The position numbers and the translations under genes are program-made. The notes beneath the pieces were generated by a model. The model was not told the origin of the DNA and made no database searches. It saw only the letters and a list, made by a program, of their open reading frames with translations. 62,913 bases of DNA from Oscillospiraceae bacterium (GTDB lineage: Bacteria; Bacillota; Clostridia; Oscillospirales; Acutalibacteraceae): NCBI GenBank assembly GCA_015065505.1, contig SVQE01000005.1:1-62913 (forward strand). Direction: 5' to 3'. Shown piece after piece: positions 59,902 through 62,913 of the stretch (position 1 is its first letter; each line of letters opens with the position of its first letter).

Positions 59902-62900
59902 TTAGTCAAAATATGTGTTTGCGGCTGCACCGTAAAGATACATTGCCTTTGCAAGCGTTACAAGCTTTGCGTCGTTGCTATTCAGCATCATCTTAATGAT
60001 AGCATTCGCTGTCATAACAATATCGCCATCTGACGTGTTTACCGTAATGGTGTTGTCCATATTTGCCGGCTCAATGCCCGCAATGTGTACAACATAGTAA
60101 TCGCCGCTCTGATAGCTTGTTGCTGCAAATCTGTCTTTGCCCTTTGTTGAATCCATGCTTGCGCCTGTTACTTCAATAGGTGTAAGCGAGAAAAGATTGA
60201 TTTCAAGGTCTGACTTAACTACAACAGATGCTTTTGTAATGCAGCTCGGTGCTGCGCTTACGCCTGCAACAGTTGAAAGGTCTGCCCCTGCAACATTATT
60301 GTAGAAGCCGCCTGTTGCATCTTTGGTTGCCATATTCTCGGTATTGTAACCGAAGTAATCCTGAGCAGATGCTGCGTAGTCAAGAGTTGCTTTTGCAAGG
60401 TCTTTGAGATTTTCAGCATAATCGCCTGTGATAATCTGACGGCAGTAGTTATATACGCTGTAATCAATAGTATCAATTGCGTTTTCGCCTGCCTGTGCGT
60501 CTTCAGCATTTGCGTAAACATTAATTGTGATAGGCTCTGTTGCCTGTGCGGGAGCCTGAACTACCGAAAACTTTCTTGCGCCGTTATATTCGCTTGTGCT
60601 GTCATCAAGCTCGGGAAGTGAATTCATTGCAACAACATCAGTACGGAAATCATCTGTCTCGCTCACATTACTGTTGTGGTTGTAGTTTACGGTTATAAAT
60701 GAATCCTCACCGTAGAACTCATCATCAAGATAGAAATTCTCGCTGATGGTGTCCGCAACGGTGATGTTTGTTCCGTTGTTGGCAACGACAACAAGATGGA
60801 GTGTGCTTTCCTTCTGGATACTGTAATCAGCAAGCGTTCCGCTGTCATCAAGCAGCTTGCCTGCAAAAATCAGCTTCTGATTTGCAACAGGGATTCCGTC
60901 AAACTGAGCAATCTTTTCTTTCACATAGCCGATAGTAGCCGTCGGCTCGAAGCGATAGGTGAGCGTTTCACCTGTCAGCTTCTTGAAAAACAGCAGCATA
61001 CCTTTTGAAACCTCTTCAAAGGTTGCGGTATACTCTGCATCCTCAGTTGCTGCGGCGAGCTCGGGTGACCATCCGTTAAAGGAATATGTATACTGACGGT
61101 CCTCAGCTTTGGTCGGTTCTTCACCTGTGAAGGTAGGAACAGTGCCTTCTTCAACCTCGGCGGTGTCGAGAATAGTGTCGCCGTTTTTCCAAGTGATGGT
61201 GTATTTGTTGGGTTCAAGAATTTCAAACGCTTGCTCTGTTGTACCCGTGTAGTTGCCCTTGTAATTGATAATCTGGGTATAGGTTCCGATTTCTGTCGGT
61301 GATGCGTTTGTCTGCGCATACTCCGTGTCGCCTGTGCCGACATATTCCAAATCGTAATCTTTACCTTCTACAAGTGTGTAAGCACCATCGGTTATATTCA
61401 AAGCCGGAGCTTTGGCGGTCGTGTCATACACCAAGCCGGATGCATCAATCTGCTCATCAATTTCACTCTTGTTTTTCGGTTCAATCGTTACCGTAGCGTG
61501 GTCGGTCAGCGTTACCCATGTGCCGACATCATCACTCGGAGCGGATACCTGATAATATATATCATAAATGCCTGCGTCCGTGTATTCAGGTGCTTCTGTT
61601 AATGTGTAGGCATTGTTGGCATCTCTATATTTAATGGTTGTGCCTGCAATCGGTGCAATCACGTTCACGCTGCCGATGGTATGGGCATTTTGGTCATAAA
61701 CGCCACTGTAGCTTGTTGCCGTATCAGCCGTGCACTCACGCTCTATCTTGGCTTGAATAGAAACATTACCGCCGTTAACGGCAGATGTATGTGCGTTATT
61801 AGTATAAGCCTGTGTGATGTTCGCAGAACCGGTGCCAAGGCCGTTTAAATTGACTTTTAAGTTATTGCGATTGCTCCAACTGGTAATATTATTACCGGAT
61901 ATGGACATAATGCCCGTATTGCTGCCTCTGTTTTGATAAATCCACCAATTTCCGGAGGTATGCCCGATTGCATACATAAAGTCGCCGCCGCCAATGGAAA
62001 AAGACGTGGTGGTCTGGTGCGATCTATAAACCCTCCAACTCTTATCGCTCTTATAGATAGATACCTGGTACGTACAATTTACTATGATAAGCCCATCAAT
62101 GGCGGAATAAATGTCTGCCGCCGCATTGTCAAGTTCAGCATTGGTCGCCTCATTATTAGTAAGAAGTGCATTTGCTGCACTAACAGAATCTGTGATCGCA
62201 TCACGGGTAACCTTTTCATAGGTTTGCCTATAATTGCTTTCCGCTTCTTTAGCGCTTGCGGCTGCAATCGCTGCTTCAAGCGCGATGAGATGCACATTTT
62301 TGTAAGCTGCAATGAAGGTTATATCACCGCTTACGTTCGGCAGAGCGCTTGCGGCATAAGTGGTTGTGCCGTCCGACCAACCTACAAAGGCATATTCCGT
62401 TTCGCCGTCAAAATAATTTGCCGGTGTTTCGCCATTATAAACAGGCATTGTACCATAAGCTATGTTTTCATCGGTTTCAAGCACGGTATCGCCGTTTTTC
62501 CAAATTACGGTGTAAGTATTCACCGTATTGCTGTAAGTGGCAGTGTAGGTTACATCGCCGGTAACTGCCGCAACTTCGGGGGACCAGCCTGCAAAGGTGT
62601 AAGTATACTGTGCGTCTGCCAACTGTACCGGAGGTTCGCTATCATAAGTAGGGACCGTTCCGTAAGGCACATTTTCATCGGTTTCAAGCACGGTATCGCC
62701 GTTTTTCCAAATCACAGTGTATGTTTTCACGGTGGCGCTGTAGGCTGCCGTGTAGGTCACATCGCCGGTCACAGCGGGAATCTCGTTTGAGGCATAGGTG
62801 TTTGTGCCGTCACTCCAGCCTACGAAGGTGTAGGTGTACTGTGCGTCTGCCAACTGTACCGGAGGTTCGCTATCATAAGTAGGGACCGTTCCGTAAGGCA

Positions 62901-62913
62901 CATTTTCATCGGT
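59902..62913 (-). CDS. Giant secreted protein with ubiquitin-like domain (5' end outside window)
   Basis: At least 1003 residues; the frame is open to the right edge and no start is visible. Order from the N-terminal side: three InlB B/Flg_new-type repeats ([18 protein letters not shown]...), a FIVAR-like helical segment ([20 protein letters not shown]), a beta-rich region, Ig-like MBG-type units ([30 protein letters not shown]), another Flg_new repeat and a ubiquitin-like domain (60784-60999). A C-terminal module follows, with [16 protein letters not shown] and [16 protein letters not shown], shared in pattern with the 2550-aa protein. No C-terminal anchor. Likely extracellular; host-facing role is inferred. 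Confidence 0.87.
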   Translation of the reverse strand, partial: TDENVPYGTVPTYDSEPPVQLADAQYTYTFVGWSDGTNTYASNEIPAVTGDVTYTAAYSATVKTYTVIWKNGDTVLETDENVPYGTVPTYDSEPPVQLADAQYTYTFAGWSPEVAAVTGDVTYTATYSNTVNTYTVIWKNGDTVLETDENIAYGTMPVYNGETPANYFDGETEYAFVGWSDGTTTYAASALPNVSGDITFIAAYKNVHLIALEAAIAAASAKEAESNYRQTYEKVTRDAITDSVSAANALLTNNEATNAELDNAAADIYSAIDGLIIVNCTYQVSIYKSDKSWRVYRSHQTTTSFSIGGGDFMYAIGHTSGNWWIYQNRGSNTGIMSISGNNITSWSNRNNLKVNLNGLGTGSANITQAYTNNAHTSAVNGGNVSIQAKIERECTADTATSYSGVYDQNAHTIGSVNVIAPIAGTTIKYRDANNAYTLTEAPEYTDAGIYDIYYQVSAPSDDVGTWVTLTDHATVTIEPKNKSEIDEQIDASGLVYDTTAKAPALNITDGAYTLVEGKDYDLEYVGTGDTEYAQTNASPTEIGTYTQIINYKGNYTGTTEQAFEILEPNKYTITWKNGDTILDTAEVEEGTVPTFTGEEPTKAEDRQYTYSFNGWSPELAAATEDAEYTATFEEVSKGMLLFFKKLTGETLTYRFEPTATIGYVKEKIAQFDGIPVANQKLIFAGKLLDDSGTLADYSIQKESTLHLVVVANNGTNITVADTISENFYLDDEFYGEDSFITVNYNHNSNVSETDDFRTDVVAMNSLPELDDSTSEYNGARKFSVVQAPAQATEPITINVYANAEDAQAGENAIDTIDYSVYNYCRQIITGDYAENLKDLAKATLDYAASAQDYFGYNTENMATKDATGGFYNNVAGADLSTVAGVSAAPSCITKASVVVKSDLEINLFSLTPIEVTGASMDSTKGKDRFAATSYQSGDYYVVHIAGIEPANMDNTITVNTSDGDIVMTANAIIKMMLNSNDAKLVTLAKAMYLYGAAANTYFD
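60784..60999 (-). other. Ubiquitin-like domain within the giant secreted protein
   Basis: 72 residues beginning [14 protein letters not shown] and ending [12 protein letters not shown]. By eye, about 42 of 72 positions equal those of eukaryotic ubiquitin without gaps, including QKLIFAGK and [10 protein letters not shown]. The hydrophobic patch residues L8, I44, H68 and V70 and lysines 6, 27, 29, 48 and 63 are kept; K11 and K33 are not. The C-terminal RLRGG tail is replaced by VVANNGTN, so the domain cannot be conjugated. Confidence 0.92.
62611..62913. repeat. 231-bp near-identical direct repeats
   Basis: The segment starting TGCGTCTGCCAACTGTACCG at 62611 recurs at 62842, 231 bp (77 codons) later, almost base for base, and continues past the window edge. 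It encodes consecutive InlB B-type repeats, so recent in-frame amplification is likely. Confidence 0.85.

Noticed and set aside
60784-60999. Eukaryotic contamination explaining the ubiquitin-like sequence
   Set aside because: It lies in one continuous frame with bacterial InlB-type repeats and bacterial ribosome sites, and codon use matches the flanks.

Overview
The window reads as chromosomal DNA of an anaerobic gut Firmicute of class Clostridia, probably an Oscillospiraceae/Ruminococcus-like organism. The evidence is low-to-mid GC, AGGAGG-type ribosome sites, TTGACA/TATAAT-type promoters, Firmicute versions of Lgt, YmfF/YmfH and FolD, a MobP-type relaxase with a large serine recombinase, and very large secreted multidomain proteins of the kind common in gut Clostridia. 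No species is claimed.

Layout. (1) 1-14.7 kb is ordinary core genome: cinA fragment, CNNM/CorC-like membrane protein, folD, lgt, the ymfF-ymfH M16 pair, three small genes of unknown function, a YfcE-type phosphodiesterase, a TetR regulator next to a heterodimeric ABC exporter, cysK and a Gfo/Idh/MocA oxidoreductase. Two MITE-like elements lie here (about 7.1-7.4 kb and 12.15-12.3 kb). (2) 14.8-22.3 kb is accessory: a tRNA-Leu(CAG) beside a broken 5' tRNA-Leu copy, an AT-rich pair encoding a HEPN-like protein and an HETTH metallopeptidase-like protein, then a mobilizable element (serine recombinase, 49-aa ORF, relaxase, RHH accessory protein, winged-helix protein) and about 0.9 kb without genes that holds iteron-like repeats and a long hairpin.

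(3) 22.4-57.8 kb carries two paralogous operons for a cell-surface system, both on the minus strand. Operon A (37,953 to 22,389) encodes a multi-TM protein, a PrsW-like intramembrane protease, a membrane-anchored protein with MABP-like repeats, a ricin/GLUG/beta-helix protein, an 1824-aa MABP-like repeat protein, an approximately 800-codon membrane protein interrupted by one amber codon, and a LURP-one-like protein. Operon B (57,076 to about 39,970) encodes a beta-helix membrane protein, a 1643-aa MABP-like repeat protein, a lipoprotein, a 789-aa membrane protein, a 2550-aa beta-helix/InlB-repeat/LRR protein and a 50-aa peptide. Each operon has a sigma-A-type promoter with a nearly identical 20-bp palindrome exactly 18 bp upstream of the -35 box, and each sits beside one of two paralogous TetR/DhaS-like regulators. 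That geometry suggests activation. Broken signalling genes (SpoIIE-type phosphatase, DUF6809-like protein, response regulator) flank operon B.

(4) 58.4-62.9 kb has a frameshifted secreted Fn3-type protein, a 158-aa protein, a 44-aa peptide homologous to the one ending operon B, and the 3' part of another giant secreted protein. That protein contains a domain about 58% identical to eukaryotic ubiquitin over 72 gap-free positions.

How the parts fit (inference): the two operons look like alternative editions of one envelope apparatus made of beta-helix stalk proteins, giant proteins combining MABP-like beta-prisms with membrane segments, and smaller anchored partners. Control is probably by a dedicated TetR-type activator. 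Best candidates for undescribed biology are this duplicated apparatus, the embedded ubiquitin-like domain, the short peptides paired with giant secreted proteins, and the HEPN/metallopeptidase pair.
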